Positions 43,978-53,254 of a stretch of DNA of 64,000 nt are shown in pieces. How positions within the stretch are numbered: position 1 is the first letter of the stretch; every line of letters starts with the position of its first letter. The translations under genes were made by a program, and so were the position numbers. This DNA is from Kocuria dechangensis (GTDB lineage Bacteria > Actinomycetota > Actinomycetes > Actinomycetales > Micrococcaceae): the NCBI RefSeq assembly GCF_014636775.1, contig NZ_BMEQ01000016.1, positions 1 through 64,000 on the forward strand, given 5' to 3'. The notes under the pieces are model-generated. The model made no database searches. It had not been told where the DNA came from and was given only the letters and a program-made list of their open reading frames with translations.

Positions 43978-45876
43978 TCAGCCCTCGCCGCGGCCCGGCA
44001 GGTGGGCGCCGGCGAGCTTCTCCCGGATCCGCTCGGCGGCGCCGGCCGGGGCCGGCTCGGGGGCGGGCCGGGAGTAGATCTCCTCGATCCGGTCCGCGAA
44101 GTCCTGGGCGATCTTCGCCCGCTTGATCTTCATGGACGGGGTGAGGTGCCCGGAGGCCTCGGTCCAGTCGACGTCCAGGATCTCGAACGCCCGGATGCCC
44201 TCGGCCCGGGAGACCGCCTTGTTGGCCTGGTCCACGATCTCCTGGACGTGCTCGACGACCTTCGGGTGCCGGGCCGCCTCGGCCACGGGCATGGCCGGGT
44301 CCAGGCCCATGAGCTCGAGCCGGGCCGGGAGCACGTCCTGGTCCAGGGTGATCAGCGCCGCCACGAAGGGCCGGTCGTCGCCCACGACCATCACCTGGGA
44401 GACCAGGGCGGAGGCGCGGATCGGGTCCTCCAGCACGTTGGGGACCACGTTCTTGCCGCCGGCGGTGACGATGATCTCCTTCTTGCGCCCGGTGATGCTC
44501 AGGGCCCCGTCCTCGTCGAGGGAGCCGAGGTCGCCGGTGCGGAACCAGCCGTCCTCGAACGCCGCGGCGGTCAGGTCCTCGCGCCCGTGGTAGCCGCGCA
44601 TCACGTGGGCGCCGCGGACCAGTACCTCCCCGTCCTCGGCGATCCGGATCTCGTTTCCCGGCAGGGGCAGGCCGACCGTGCCGATCTTGCCGACCTCCGG
44701 GGTGTTCACCGCGATGGGCGCGGTGGTCTCCGTCAGGCCGTAGCCCTCGACGACGTACACGCCGATCCCGTTGAAGAAGTGGCCCAGCCGGGTGCCGAGG
44801 GCCGCGCCGCCCGAGACGGCGTGCGTGACCTCCCCGCCCATCGCGGCGCGCAGCTTCGAGTAGACCAGCCGGTCGTAGAGGGCGTGCCGGGCCCGCAGCA
44901 GCGGCAGCACCCGCCCGGCCTGCTGGGCCTTCGAGAACGAGACGGCCGTGGCCGCGGCGCGCGCGAAGATCAGGGACTTCAGCGTCCCGCCCTTCTCGGA
45001 CTTGAGCCGGGCGCTCTGGTAGATCTTCTCGAACACGCGGGGGACCGCCAGGATGAACGTGGGGCGGAACGACTCCAGGTCCGCCATGAGGTTCTTGACG
45101 TCCGGGGTGTGGGCCAGGACGGTCCCGGTGTAGAGGGCGATGACCTCCACGAAGCGGGCGAAGACGTGGGCCAGCGGCAGGAACAGCAGGGTCCGGGCGC
45201 CGGGGTGGACGATGTCGGCGACCACGAGGGCCGTGTTCTCGCACAGCCGCACGAAGTTGCCGTGGGTGAGCTCGCAGCCCTTGGGCGGGCCGGTGGTCCC
45301 GGAGGTGTAGATGATCGTGGCGACGTCCTCCAGGCCGCGGGAGGTGCGGCGCGCCTCGAGCTCCTCGTCGGGGACGTCCGCGCCCGCGCGGGTGAGGTCG
45401 TCGAGGTCGGAGCCCGTGCCGTCCAGGCGCCAGATGTTCTCCGCCGCGTGGAACGGCGTCTCCCGGGCGGCCTCGAGCACGCCCTGCTCGAGGGCCTCCG
45501 TCTCGACGAACACGGCCTTGGCGTCGGAGTCGCCCATGATCCAGGCGATCTGCTGGGGCGAGGAGGAGTCGTAGACCGGGACGGGCACCGCGCCGGCGTA
45601 CCAGACGGCGAAGTCCACCAGGCTCCACTCGTAGCGGGTGCGGCTGAGGATGCCGACCCGGTCACCGGGGCCGATGCCCGCCGCCACCAGTCCCTTGGCC
45701 ACGCCCCGCACCGAGGCGAGGAACTCGCGGGCGCGCACCTCGCGGGCGGCGCCGTCCGCGGACAGCACGGTGTACAGGTGCGGGTCCTCCGGCCGGTCGG
45801 CCTGCATCAGCAGGAAGTCCGTGATGCGGGTGTGCAGGGGCGGGTCCACGAAGGCGTCGGTGGCGACGTGGCGCAT
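43978..45876 (-). CDS. fadD: Long-chain fatty-acyl-CoA synthetase (FadD15-like)
   Basis: A 632-residue AMP-forming acyl-CoA synthetase of the long-chain class. ATP motifs are IIYTSGTTGPPKGCELTHGN, EGYGLTETTAP, GWFRTGDLG and GRKKEIIVTAGGKNVVP. The insert FEKIYQSARLKSEKGG and late SRAEGIRAFEIL are FadD15-type. It should load exogenous or recycled fatty acids onto CoA. An inverted repeat sits between the -35 position and a TAGACT -10, suggesting control by a TetR-type repressor. The C-terminal ~30 residues are Pro/Ala-rich. Confidence 0.92.
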   Translation of the reverse strand: MRHVATDAFVDPPLHTRITDFLLMQADRPEDPHLYTVLSADGAAREVRAREFLASVRGVAKGLVAAGIGPGDRVGILSRTRYEWSLVDFAVWYAGAVPVPVYDSSSPQQIAWIMGDSDAKAVFVETEALEQGVLEAARETPFHAAENIWRLDGTGSDLDDLTRAGADVPDEELEARRTSRGLEDVATIIYTSGTTGPPKGCELTHGNFVRLCENTALVVADIVHPGARTLLFLPLAHVFARFVEVIALYTGTVLAHTPDVKNLMADLESFRPTFILAVPRVFEKIYQSARLKSEKGGTLKSLIFARAAATAVSFSKAQQAGRVLPLLRARHALYDRLVYSKLRAAMGGEVTHAVSGGAALGTRLGHFFNGIGVYVVEGYGLTETTAPIAVNTPEVGKIGTVGLPLPGNEIRIAEDGEVLVRGAHVMRGYHGREDLTAAAFEDGWFRTGDLGSLDEDGALSITGRKKEIIVTAGGKNVVPNVLEDPIRASALVSQVMVVGDDRPFVAALITLDQDVLPARLELMGLDPAMPVAEAARHPKVVEHVQEIVDQANKAVSRAEGIRAFEILDVDWTEASGHLTPSMKIKRAKIAQDFADRIEEIYSRPAPEPAPAGAAERIREKLAGAHLPGRGEG

Positions 45877-45917
45877 GGGGAGTCTCCTCGGATCGGGGGG
45901 ACGAGCTTCTTGCGCCC

Positions 45918-45937
45918 AGTCTAGTGAGACGACTCAC
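45918..45937 (-). promoter_or_regulatory. fadD promoter with operator-like repeat
   Basis: On the minus strand TAGACT (45923 to 45918) is the -10. Directly upstream is GTGAG-ACGA-CTCAC (45924-45937), a 5-bp inverted repeat in the promoter spacer. Confidence 0.45.
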
Positions 45938-45947
45938 GCGAACCGCG

Positions 45948-46403
45948 TCAGACGCGGGCGCCGTCGTCGAACTCGTCGCGCTCCTCCGGCAGGCTGCGCA
46001 GCAGGTGGGCGATCGCGCCCACCACCACGACCAGGCCCGTGACGAGCGCCCACCAGGGCAGCGGGCCGGGCAGGAACGCCAGGACGACGAGCAGCGCGGG
46101 CACGCCCACGAGCAGGGTCCACGCCAGCAGCGCGCCGCCGCTGAGCCCCTGGGTGAGGGGGCCCGGGTCGGGGGAGTAGGGGGCGTCGTCGTCGGGCGCC
46201 TCCGCCGGCTCCCCGTCGGCCGGGCCGGCGACCGACGCGTCCTCGGCGTCCCGGGGCGCGCCGGGGCCGCCCTCCGGGGACCAGTCGCGGGGCCCGCCCA
46301 GGTGCCGGTCCCCGGCGCGGCGCACGTCCTCGAGGTCGGCGACGATCCGCGCCCACTCGTCCTCGGGCCCGGTGCCGCCGGCCGGGCCCTGCGGGGCGCT
46401 CAC
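45948..46403 (-). CDS. Small two-span membrane protein, unknown
   Basis: A 151-residue protein. Residues 1-80 are acidic and Gly/Pro/Asp-rich. Two hydrophobic spans (about 89-111 and 115-131) with a Pro-Gly-Pro-Leu-Pro turn follow, then a charged tail (LPEERDEFDDGARV). The GTG overlaps the esterase stop by 4 nt, so it is co-translated with it. Common in actinobacteria at this position as a hypothetical; no function assigned. Confidence 0.72.
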   Translation of the reverse strand: MSAPQGPAGGTGPEDEWARIVADLEDVRRAGDRHLGGPRDWSPEGGPGAPRDAEDASVAGPADGEPAEAPDDDAPYSPDPGPLTQGLSGGALLAWTLLVGVPALLVVLAFLPGPLPWWALVTGLVVVVGAIAHLLRSLPEERDEFDDGARV

Positions 46404-47194
46404 CGCGCACCCCCGGTGCGCTCGAGCGGCCGTCCCGTCACGGGATTGCGCCCCGCCACGAGCTCGCGCACGAAGCGGGCGGAGCGGGCGTGCACCACGT
46501 CCGCCTCGCGGTCGAGGGTCGCCACGTGGAAGCTCTCCGCGAGGCGCACCAGCTCCACGTCCCCGCCCGCGCGGCGCAGCACGTGGTGGTGGGAGGCGTC
46601 CGAGACCACGTGGTCGTGCTGAGAGCGCAGCACCATTACGGGCGCCGTGACGGCGGGGAGCATCCGGCGGGTGACGGTCATGAAGCGGCCCAGCTCGGCG
46701 ACGCCGGCAACCGGCGTGCGCGGGTAGGCGTGCTCGGTGACCCCCGGCAGGCTGATGTCGTCGCCGACCCCGGGCACGGAGGCCACGGCCCGGTGCAGGG
46801 CGGGGGCCAGGCGTGCGGTGCGGCTCACCAGGGACAGCGCCGGGTTGAGGGCCACGACCCCGTCCACGGGCAGCTGCGCCGCCAGGTGCAGGGCCAGGGC
46901 CCCGCCCATCGACAGGCCGCAGACCACGACGACGTCGTGCCGCTCCCGCAGGGCGGACACCTGCTCGGCGGCGGCGTCCCGCCACTGCTCCCAGCGGGTG
47001 CTCGCGAGGTCCTCCCACCGGGTGCCGTGGCCGGGCAGGAGGGGGCCGACGACCTCGGCGCCCGCCTCGTGCAGGGCGAGGCCCCACGGGCGGACGCTGA
47101 AGGGCACGCCGGTGAAGCCGTGCAGGACGAGCACGCCGGCGGGCCCGGCGGCGGCGAAGCGGAAGGGCTCGGCGGGGGAGCTCGGACGATCCAT
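46400..47194 (-). CDS. Alpha/beta hydrolase (carboxylesterase/monoacylglycerol lipase-like)
   Basis: A 264-residue serine hydrolase. The oxyanion region is LHGFTGVP, the nucleophile elbow GLSMGG (Ser95), the acid is in LRSQHDHVV and the His is in ESFHVATLDREAD. The layout matches Est30-type carboxylesterases. Upstream is divergent plsC, downstream the small membrane protein, so a lipid-related substrate is suggested by context only. Confidence 0.87.
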   Translation of the reverse strand: MDRPSSPAEPFRFAAAGPAGVLVLHGFTGVPFSVRPWGLALHEAGAEVVGPLLPGHGTRWEDLASTRWEQWRDAAAEQVSALRERHDVVVVCGLSMGGALALHLAAQLPVDGVVALNPALSLVSRTARLAPALHRAVASVPGVGDDISLPGVTEHAYPRTPVAGVAELGRFMTVTRRMLPAVTAPVMVLRSQHDHVVSDASHHHVLRRAGGDVELVRLAESFHVATLDREADVVHARSARFVRELVAGRNPVTGRPLERTGGAR

Positions 47195-47341
47195 GCGTCC
47201 ATGATGTCAGCCCGCGACCGCCCGGCGGGCCCCCTGACGCCGGGCGTCGCGAGGACGTGAGAGAATACCGGAGGCCGGATCCGGTCCGAGCGGCACGGGC
47301 CCTCGCGTCGTCCCGATCAGCACGAAGGAGTCCTCTCCCAC

Positions 47342-48208
47342 ATGGTCTACATGTTCCTCAAGCGCTACGTCGTCGGACCGCTGGTCAACGTCGCCTTCCG
47401 CCCCGAGGTCCACGGCCTGGAGCACGTGCCGCCCCAGGGGCCGGCCATCCTCGCGAGCAACCACCTGTCGGTGTCGGACTCCGTGTTCATGCCCGTGGCC
47501 GTGCCCCGCCAGGTCTTCTTCCTCGCCAAGTCGGACTACTTCAACGGCCCCGGCCTCAAGGGCCGCGTCATGGCGGCGTTCTTCCGCGCGATCAACCAGA
47601 TCCCCATGGACCGCTCCGGCGGCCGGGCCAGCGCGAAGTCCCTGAGCGCCGGCGGGCGGAAGCTCCAGGAGGGCGAGCTGCTCGGCATCTACCCCGAGGG
47701 CACCCGCTCCCCGGACGGCCGGCTGTACAAGGGCAAGATCGGCGTCGCACGGCTCGCGCTCGAGACCGGCGCCCCCGTCGTGCCCATCGCCATGGTCGGC
47801 ACCGACAAGGTCCAGCCGATCGGCGCGCGGATGCCCCTGCCCCGGCGCCGGGCCCGCGTGGCCACCGTCTTCGGCGAGCCCCTGGACTTCTCCCGATATA
47901 CCGGGCGGCAGAACGAGCACGCCCTGCTCCGCGAGGTCACGGACGAGATCGTGCACGCCATCCAGGCCCTCTCCGGCCAGGTGTACGTGGACGTCTACGC
48001 CTCCGACCACAAGAAGCACCTGGCCGAGCAGAAGCGCCAGGAGGCCAAGCAGGCCGCCGCCGAGATGGTGGGCACTGCGAAGGACAGGGCCCGTTCCGCC
48101 GCGCACACGGCAGCGCAGTCCGCGAAGCACGCCGCGGACTCCCTCACCCACCGCGACCGTCCCGGGCACGAGCACGAGGACGACGCGGCACCGACCACCG
48201 CACCCTGA
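47342..48208 (+). CDS. plsC: 1-acyl-glycerol-3-phosphate acyltransferase (PlsC family)
   Basis: A 288-residue membrane-associated acyltransferase of phospholipid synthesis. Motif I is NHLSVSD (His41, Asp46), the EGTRS motif is near 120, and VPIAMVGTD follows. The last ~75 residues (KKHLAEQKRQEAKQAAAEM... then HEHEDD) are a charged Ala-rich helical tail not needed for catalysis. ATG follows AAGGAG. aroG follows 39 nt later on the same strand. Confidence 0.92.
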   Translation: MVYMFLKRYVVGPLVNVAFRPEVHGLEHVPPQGPAILASNHLSVSDSVFMPVAVPRQVFFLAKSDYFNGPGLKGRVMAAFFRAINQIPMDRSGGRASAKSLSAGGRKLQEGELLGIYPEGTRSPDGRLYKGKIGVARLALETGAPVVPIAMVGTDKVQPIGARMPLPRRRARVATVFGEPLDFSRYTGRQNEHALLREVTDEIVHAIQALSGQVYVDVYASDHKKHLAEQKRQEAKQAAAEMVGTAKDRARSAAHTAAQSAKHAADSLTHRDRPGHEHEDDAAPTTAP

Positions 48209-48247
48209 CCCCCGCCCGGGCCCGGCCCGGGCGAGACCGAGGAAGAC

Positions 48248-49642
48248 ATGATGCTCGACTTCACCGTTCCCGACAGCCTCCGCAACCTCGCCGGCCCCGT
48301 GCCCGCGGCGGCCGACTACCCGGGCCTCGACGCGTGGCGGGACCTCGCCGCCGACCAGCAGCCGACGTGGCACGACCACCCCGACTTCGCGCCCGCCGTC
48401 GCCGAGCTCAACGCCGTCCCGCCGCTGGTCTTCGCCGGCGAGGTGGACCAGCTGCGCTCCCGCCTGGCCGAGGTCGCCAACGGCCGGGCCTTCTTCCTGC
48501 AGGGCGGCGACTGCGCCGAGACGTTCGAGGGCGCCACCGCGGACCGGATCAGCGCCCGCGTGAAGACCCTGCTGCAGATGGCCGTGGTGCTCACCTACGG
48601 CGCGTCCATGCCCGTGGTGAAGATGGGCCGCATGGCCGGCCAGTTCTCGAAGCCCCGCTCGTCCAACGACGAGACCCGGGACGGCGTGACCCTGCCGACC
48701 TTCCGCGGGGAGATGGTCAACGGCTTCGACTTCACCGCCGAGTCCCGCGTGCACGACCCGCGCCGCATGGTCCGCGGCTACAACACCTCCGCCTCCACCC
48801 TGAACCTCATCCGGGCGTTCACGACCGGCGGCTTCGCGGACCTGCGCCTGGTGCACGCCTGGAACATGGGCTTCACCACGAACCCCGCCCACGCCCGCTA
48901 CGAGTCCCTCGCCCGCGAGATCGACCGGGCCGTGAAGTTCATGGACGCGTGCGGCGCGGACTTCGACGCGCTGCGGACCACCGAGTTCTACGCCGGCCAC
49001 GAGGCGCTGCTGCTGGACTACGAGCGGGCGCTCACCCGCATCGACTCCCGCACCCACCTGCCCTACGGCACGTCCGGGCACTTCCTGTGGATCGGCGAGC
49101 GCACCCGCGAGCTCGACGGCGCCCACGTGGACCTGCTCTCCCGGCTGCGCAACCCGATCGGCGTGAAGCTCGGCCCGAAGACCACCGGCGACGACGCCCT
49201 CGCGCTGATCGACAAGCTGGACCCGGAGCGCGAGCCCGGCCGGCTGACCTTCATCACCCGCATGGGCGCCAAGAACATCCGCGAGAAGCTGCCGCCGCTG
49301 GTCGAGGCCGTGGAGCGCTCGGGCGCGAAGGTCGTGTGGGTCACCGACCCGATGCACGGCAACACCGTGTCCCTGCCCTCCGGGTACAAGACCCGCAACT
49401 TCGAGGACGTCGTGGACGAGGTCCGCGGCTTCTTCGAGGTGCACGAGGCGATCGGCTCGTTCCCGGGCGGCATCCACGTGGAGATGACCGGCGACGACGT
49501 CGCCGAGTGCCTGGGCGGCTCCGACCCCGTCGACGAGTCCTCCTTCGAGGACCGCTACGAGTCGCTGTGCGACCCGCGCCTGAACCACATGCAGTCGCTG
49601 GAGATCGCGTTCCTCGTGGCGGGCTACCTCTCCCGCCGCTGA
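48248..49642 (+). CDS. aroG: Class II 3-deoxy-7-phosphoheptulonate synthase
   Basis: A 464-residue DAHP synthase, first enzyme of the shikimate pathway, condensing PEP and erythrose 4-phosphate. It is class II (plant/actinobacterial type): metal Cys89 in QGGDCAETF, GRMAGQFSKPRS, GEMVNGFDF, TTEFYAGHEALLL, VWVTDPMHGNT and GGIHVEMTGDDV are all conserved. ATG 48248 or 48251. plsC and the PknL-like gene also accompany it in mycobacteria. Confidence 0.96.
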   Translation: MMLDFTVPDSLRNLAGPVPAAADYPGLDAWRDLAADQQPTWHDHPDFAPAVAELNAVPPLVFAGEVDQLRSRLAEVANGRAFFLQGGDCAETFEGATADRISARVKTLLQMAVVLTYGASMPVVKMGRMAGQFSKPRSSNDETRDGVTLPTFRGEMVNGFDFTAESRVHDPRRMVRGYNTSASTLNLIRAFTTGGFADLRLVHAWNMGFTTNPAHARYESLAREIDRAVKFMDACGADFDALRTTEFYAGHEALLLDYERALTRIDSRTHLPYGTSGHFLWIGERTRELDGAHVDLLSRLRNPIGVKLGPKTTGDDALALIDKLDPEREPGRLTFITRMGAKNIREKLPPLVEAVERSGAKVVWVTDPMHGNTVSLPSGYKTRNFEDVVDEVRGFFEVHEAIGSFPGGIHVEMTGDDVAECLGGSDPVDESSFEDRYESLCDPRLNHMQSLEIAFLVAGYLSRR

Positions 49643-49658
49643 GCGCCGAGCACCGAGC

Positions 49659-49674
49659 ACCCCGGGGCCGGGGT
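49659..49674. terminator. Short hairpin between aroG and the kinase gene
   Basis: ACCCCGG-GG-CCGGGGT, a 7-bp stem with a minimal loop between convergent stops at 49642 and 49686. Weak evidence. Confidence 0.4.
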
Positions 49675-49685
49675 CGCGCCCGCCG

Positions 49686-51500
49686 TCACAGGACGGTGAG
49701 CACGACCCCGGCCCCGTCCGTCGTCTGGCGCACCACCCGGCCGAACGGGGCGCCGAGCTCCTCCTCGACCCGCACCGGGAACCCCGCCTCCTCCAGGAGC
49801 CGCACCGCCTCCTCCGCGGGACGGCCCAGCACCCGGGGGACGTCGTCCGGGCGCCCGCCGGCGGAGACCTCGAGGTCCACCGCGGAGCCGGCCGGCACGT
49901 CCGTGCCCGCCGGGGACCCCTGGCCGACGACGGTGCCGGGCGCGGCATCGCCGAAGACCTCGGTCTCGGCGCCCGCGCCGAGGCCCGCCCCGGCCAGCAG
50001 GGCGTGCGCGGTGTCCCGGTCCAGCCCGGCCACGTCCGGGACGGTCGCCCGCTCCGGGCCGGTCGACACGAGCAGCACGACCTGCTCCGCGGGGCGCACG
50101 GCCGCCGCGGCCGAGGGCTCGGTGCCTATCACCGTGCCCGCCGGGGCGGCGGGATCGCTGGTCTCGTGCACCGCGACGTTCTCGATCCCCGCCGCGGCGA
50201 GGTACTGCTCGGCCAGCTCGGGACCCGCGCCCCGCACGTCCGGGAGCTCGACCGTCCCGCCGGGACCGGTGCCGATCAGCCAGCCCAGGAAGGCCGCTGC
50301 GGCCACCGCGAGGGCCACCAGGACGAGGACCGCCGCCGTGCGCAGGGGCCGGGCCGGGCGCAGCTCGTGGACCGGCCGCCACGGGTCCGAGGACCCGGCC
50401 GGAGGAGGCACGGGCACGGGCCCGGCGGGGCGGACGCCCAGCACGCGGGTCCGGTCCTCGGCCCGGCCCTGCGCCCCGAGCGCCTCGGTGGCGGCGTCCT
50501 GGGGGGCGGCCCCCGGGGCGGGAGTGTCGTGGGCGGGGGAGCCCGCCGGGACGCCCGGCGTCGTGGTGGGCCGGGGGCGCGCCGCGCCGCGGACGCCGAG
50601 GGCCTCCGTGGCGTCCTGCGGGGCGGGCGCCCCGGCCAGGGGCCGGTCCAGCTCCTCGGGGCCCAGCAGCGCCCGTGCCTCGCGCAGCTGCGCGAGCATC
50701 ACCCCGGCGTCAGCCGGGCGGGCCTCCGGGGCGCGGGCGGTGGCGCCGGCCACGAGATCCGCCAGGGCGGCGGGCACGGCGGGGTCCAATGCGCGGAGAT
50801 CCGGGACGGGGCCGTCCACGTGGGCCCGGGCCACGGCCAGCGGATCGCCCTCGAAGGGGCGGCGTCCGGCCAGCAGCTCGAAGAGCACGATCCCCGCCGA
50901 GTAGACGTCCGAGCGGGTGTCCGTGCGCCGCCCCGCGACGAGCTCCGGCGAGGCGTAGCCCACGGTCCCGAGCACGGTGCCCGTGGTCGTGTGCTGGTCG
51001 ACGGCGCGGGTGAGGCCGAAGTCCGCGACGGTCACCCGGCCGGTGTCGGCGACGAGGACGTTCTCGGGCTTGACGTCGCGGTGCACGAGACCCGCCCGGT
51101 GGGCCGCCGCGAGCCCGTCCAGCACGGCGTCCATCACGTCCAGCGCCTCGCGCGGGGTCAGCCGGTGCCGGCGGCGCAGGACGTCGCGCAGGGTGGAGCC
51201 CTCGACGTGCTCCATCACCAGGTAGGGCACGCCGTCCGGCGCGCGGCCCTGGTCCAGGACGGCGACGACGTGGGGGTGGGACAGCTTCGCAGCGGACCGC
51301 GCCTCCCGCACGAAGCGCTCCGCGGCGGCGGGGTCCTCGGCCAGGTGCGGGTGCATCAGCTTCACGGCCACGGTCCGCTCGAGCCGGGTGTCCACGGCGC
51401 GGTAGACCCCGGCCGTGCCGCCGCGGGCGATCCGCGGGCCCAGCTCGTACCGGTCCTCGAGGACGGTGCCGGTCATGGGGTCGGGGACGGGACGGTGCAC
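49686..51500 (-). CDS. Ser/Thr protein kinase with PASTA repeats (PknL-like)
   Basis: A 604-residue receptor kinase. The kinase domain is about 17-280 with Lys47 (VAVKL), HRDVKPEN (140-147) and DFG (160-162). A Pro/Ala/Thr-rich linker (285-385, repeated DATEALG units) leads to a single TM (388-410). Outside are three PASTA-type repeats (about 418-483, 488-550, 555-604), which sense peptidoglycan fragments. GTG 51500 fits a leaderless start (TAGGCT 6 nt upstream). The Rv2175c-like gene two places on matches PknL-Rv2175c of mycobacteria, but PknL there lacks PASTA repeats, so this may be a different paralogue. Confidence 0.9.
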   Translation of the reverse strand: MHRPVPDPMTGTVLEDRYELGPRIARGGTAGVYRAVDTRLERTVAVKLMHPHLAEDPAAAERFVREARSAAKLSHPHVVAVLDQGRAPDGVPYLVMEHVEGSTLRDVLRRRHRLTPREALDVMDAVLDGLAAAHRAGLVHRDVKPENVLVADTGRVTVADFGLTRAVDQHTTTGTVLGTVGYASPELVAGRRTDTRSDVYSAGIVLFELLAGRRPFEGDPLAVARAHVDGPVPDLRALDPAVPAALADLVAGATARAPEARPADAGVMLAQLREARALLGPEELDRPLAGAPAPQDATEALGVRGAARPRPTTTPGVPAGSPAHDTPAPGAAPQDAATEALGAQGRAEDRTRVLGVRPAGPVPVPPPAGSSDPWRPVHELRPARPLRTAAVLVLVALAVAAAAFLGWLIGTGPGGTVELPDVRGAGPELAEQYLAAAGIENVAVHETSDPAAPAGTVIGTEPSAAAAVRPAEQVVLLVSTGPERATVPDVAGLDRDTAHALLAGAGLGAGAETEVFGDAAPGTVVGQGSPAGTDVPAGSAVDLEVSAGGRPDDVPRVLGRPAEEAVRLLEEAGFPVRVEEELGAPFGRVVRQTTDGAGVVLTVL

Positions 51501-51506
51501 GGGACC

Positions 51507-51512
51507 AGCCTA
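51507..51512 (-). promoter_or_regulatory. -10 (TAGGCT) of leaderless kinase mRNA
   Basis: On the minus strand TAGGCT ends 6 nt before the GTG at 51500. Confidence 0.4.
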
Positions 51513-51549
51513 GGCCGCGGCGCTGGGGAGACGCTGGTGCGGGCCCGGC

Positions 51550-52716
51550 TCACTTCCGGAAGCGGTCGCGGTGGGACTTGACGGCCTTCACGTACTTCTT
51601 GGTGTCGTCGTACATGCCGTACTTCTTCACCCCGTGCAGGCCCTGGTAGTACGCCGCGATGGCGATGTCGCCGTTCGCGGCGGTGCGGCCGAGCTGGCGG
51701 ATGATCGCCACCCCGGCGGTGATGTTGTCCTGCGCGTCGAGCAGGTCCAGCTCCCGGCCCACCAGACCGGACGCCCACGCGCCCGCGTCCGGGATCACCT
51801 GCATGGTGCCCACGGCGTCGGCGGGGGAGACCACCCGGTGGTTGAAGCCGGACTCCTGGTAGGCGTGGGCCAGCGCCAGCGACGGGTCGACGTCCATCCG
51901 CACGGCGGTGTCGTGCACCATCTGCCGGACCTCCTCGCGGGAGGGGGCGGGACGGGACTGCAGCTGCTCGTGGTGGCGGTTGGCCGACTCCACCACCGGG
52001 TCGTCGTAGGTGCGGCCCAGGAACGAGTCCCCGACCGCCTGCTCGGGCTCCGCCCTGTCCGGTTCCGGCGCCGCCTGCTCGGGCTCCGCCGCGGGGGCGG
52101 CGGCGGTGCCCACCGCCTCGGGGGCCCCCGCCACCGTCAGGCGCTGCCCGGGCCGGAGGAGGGAGCCGACGGTGAGGTCGTTGGCGTCGAGCAGCTGCTG
52201 CACGGACACCTCGTGCTGCTGCGCGATGCTCCAGAAGGAGTCCCCGGGCCGGACGGTGTGCTCCCGGGCGGCCGGGGCGCCCTTGTCCGGCGCCCTGTTC
52301 TCGGGAGCCTTGTGCTCGGGCGCGCTGTCCCCCGGGGCCTTCTCGCCGGGGTCGGCGAGGACGAGCTGCTGGCCCGGGACCAGGAGGGCGGCCCCGGAGA
52401 GGTCGTTCCACCGCATGAGCTCGTCCACCGCGACGCCGTGGCGCTGGGCGAGGGCCCACAGGGAGTCGCCGGGGGAGACGGTGTGCCGCGGCGCCTCGGC
52501 GGTCTTCTGGCCCACGAGCACGGTCGCCGAGGCCGGCTGGACGGGAGCCCCGGGCGCGGCGTGGGCGGCGCCGCCGGCTCCGAGGGCCGCGAGGGCGGCC
52601 ACCGCGGTCGCGGCGGAACCGGTCCTGGCCCGCTGCGTCCACCCGGCGGGACGCGGATCGGCGGGGCGGTGCTGGGCGTCGCTGTCGGTCGAGTCGCTGT
52701 CGGGGGGAAACGGCAT
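51550..52716 (-). CDS. Secreted LysM lytic transglycosylase
   Basis: A 388-residue exported cell-wall enzyme. An Arg-rich head and hydrophobic segment (about 32-54, ending AAHA) form a signal peptide. Two LysM domains at about 77-120 (HTVSPGDSLWALAQRHGVAV) and 152-194 (HTVRPGDSFWSIAQQHEVSV) bind peptidoglycan. A C-terminal SLT domain (about 255-388) has the catalytic Glu in AYQESGFNHR, with VSPADAVGTMQVIP and AAYYQGLHGVKKYG. Lies between the kinase and the Rv2175c-like gene, not seen there in mycobacteria. Confidence 0.9.
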   Translation of the reverse strand: MPFPPDSDSTDSDAQHRPADPRPAGWTQRARTGSAATAVAALAALGAGGAAHAAPGAPVQPASATVLVGQKTAEAPRHTVSPGDSLWALAQRHGVAVDELMRWNDLSGAALLVPGQQLVLADPGEKAPGDSAPEHKAPENRAPDKGAPAAREHTVRPGDSFWSIAQQHEVSVQQLLDANDLTVGSLLRPGQRLTVAGAPEAVGTAAAPAAEPEQAAPEPDRAEPEQAVGDSFLGRTYDDPVVESANRHHEQLQSRPAPSREEVRQMVHDTAVRMDVDPSLALAHAYQESGFNHRVVSPADAVGTMQVIPDAGAWASGLVGRELDLLDAQDNITAGVAIIRQLGRTAANGDIAIAAYYQGLHGVKKYGMYDDTKKYVKAVKSHRDRFRK

Positions 52717-52835
52717 GAAGAGGCTCTCTGACGCTGATTCGGGGAAGGAGCGGAGGGCTCAGCGTGCTCCGCCCGTCGAGCATACCGTGAGGACCCGCGT
52801 GGCACGGGCAGGCGCGGACGTGGCACTCTGGGAGC

Positions 52836-53222
52836 GTGAAGAAGACATCCGGAATCAGCACCGAGGAGTTCGACCGACTGGACGCGGTCGTCCAGGAGTG
52901 GCTGCCGCTCCCCGACATCGCCGAGCGGCTCGGCCTCGTCGTCACCCGCGTCCACGGCCTCGTCGACGACGGCACCCTCCTCGCGGTGCGCAACCCGCAC
53001 GACAACGTCCGCCGGGTCCCGGCCGCGTTCCTCCTCGAGGACGGCGTGCTCGACTCCCTCAAGGGGACGGTCGCCGTGCTGCGGGACGCCGGGTTCACCG
53101 ACCTCGAGGCCCTCACCTGGCTGTTCACCGAGGACGAGTCGCTGCCGGGCCGGCCCATCGACGCCCTCCGCAACGGCCGCAAGACCGAGATCCGCCGCCG
53201 CGCCCAGGCCCTGGCCTGGTGA
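52836..53222 (+). CDS. Rv2175c-like winged-helix DNA-binding protein
   Basis: A 128-residue protein matching Rv2175c of M. tuberculosis, a DNA-binding substrate of PknL. A helix-turn-helix (LPLPDIAERLGLVVTRVHGLVDDGTLLAV, about 25-53) and C-terminal domain (LRDAGFTDLEALTWLFTEDESLPGRPIDAL) are conserved. The N-terminal tail (KKTSGISTEEF) has Thr/Ser positions that could be kinase targets. GTG 52836 sits 6 nt after CACTCT and may be leaderless; no good RBS. Confidence 0.88.
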   Translation: MKKTSGISTEEFDRLDAVVQEWLPLPDIAERLGLVVTRVHGLVDDGTLLAVRNPHDNVRRVPAAFLLEDGVLDSLKGTVAVLRDAGFTDLEALTWLFTEDESLPGRPIDALRNGRKTEIRRRAQALAW

Positions 53223-53254
53223 CCGGCGGCCGCGCCGCCGCCTGATCCGGCACT

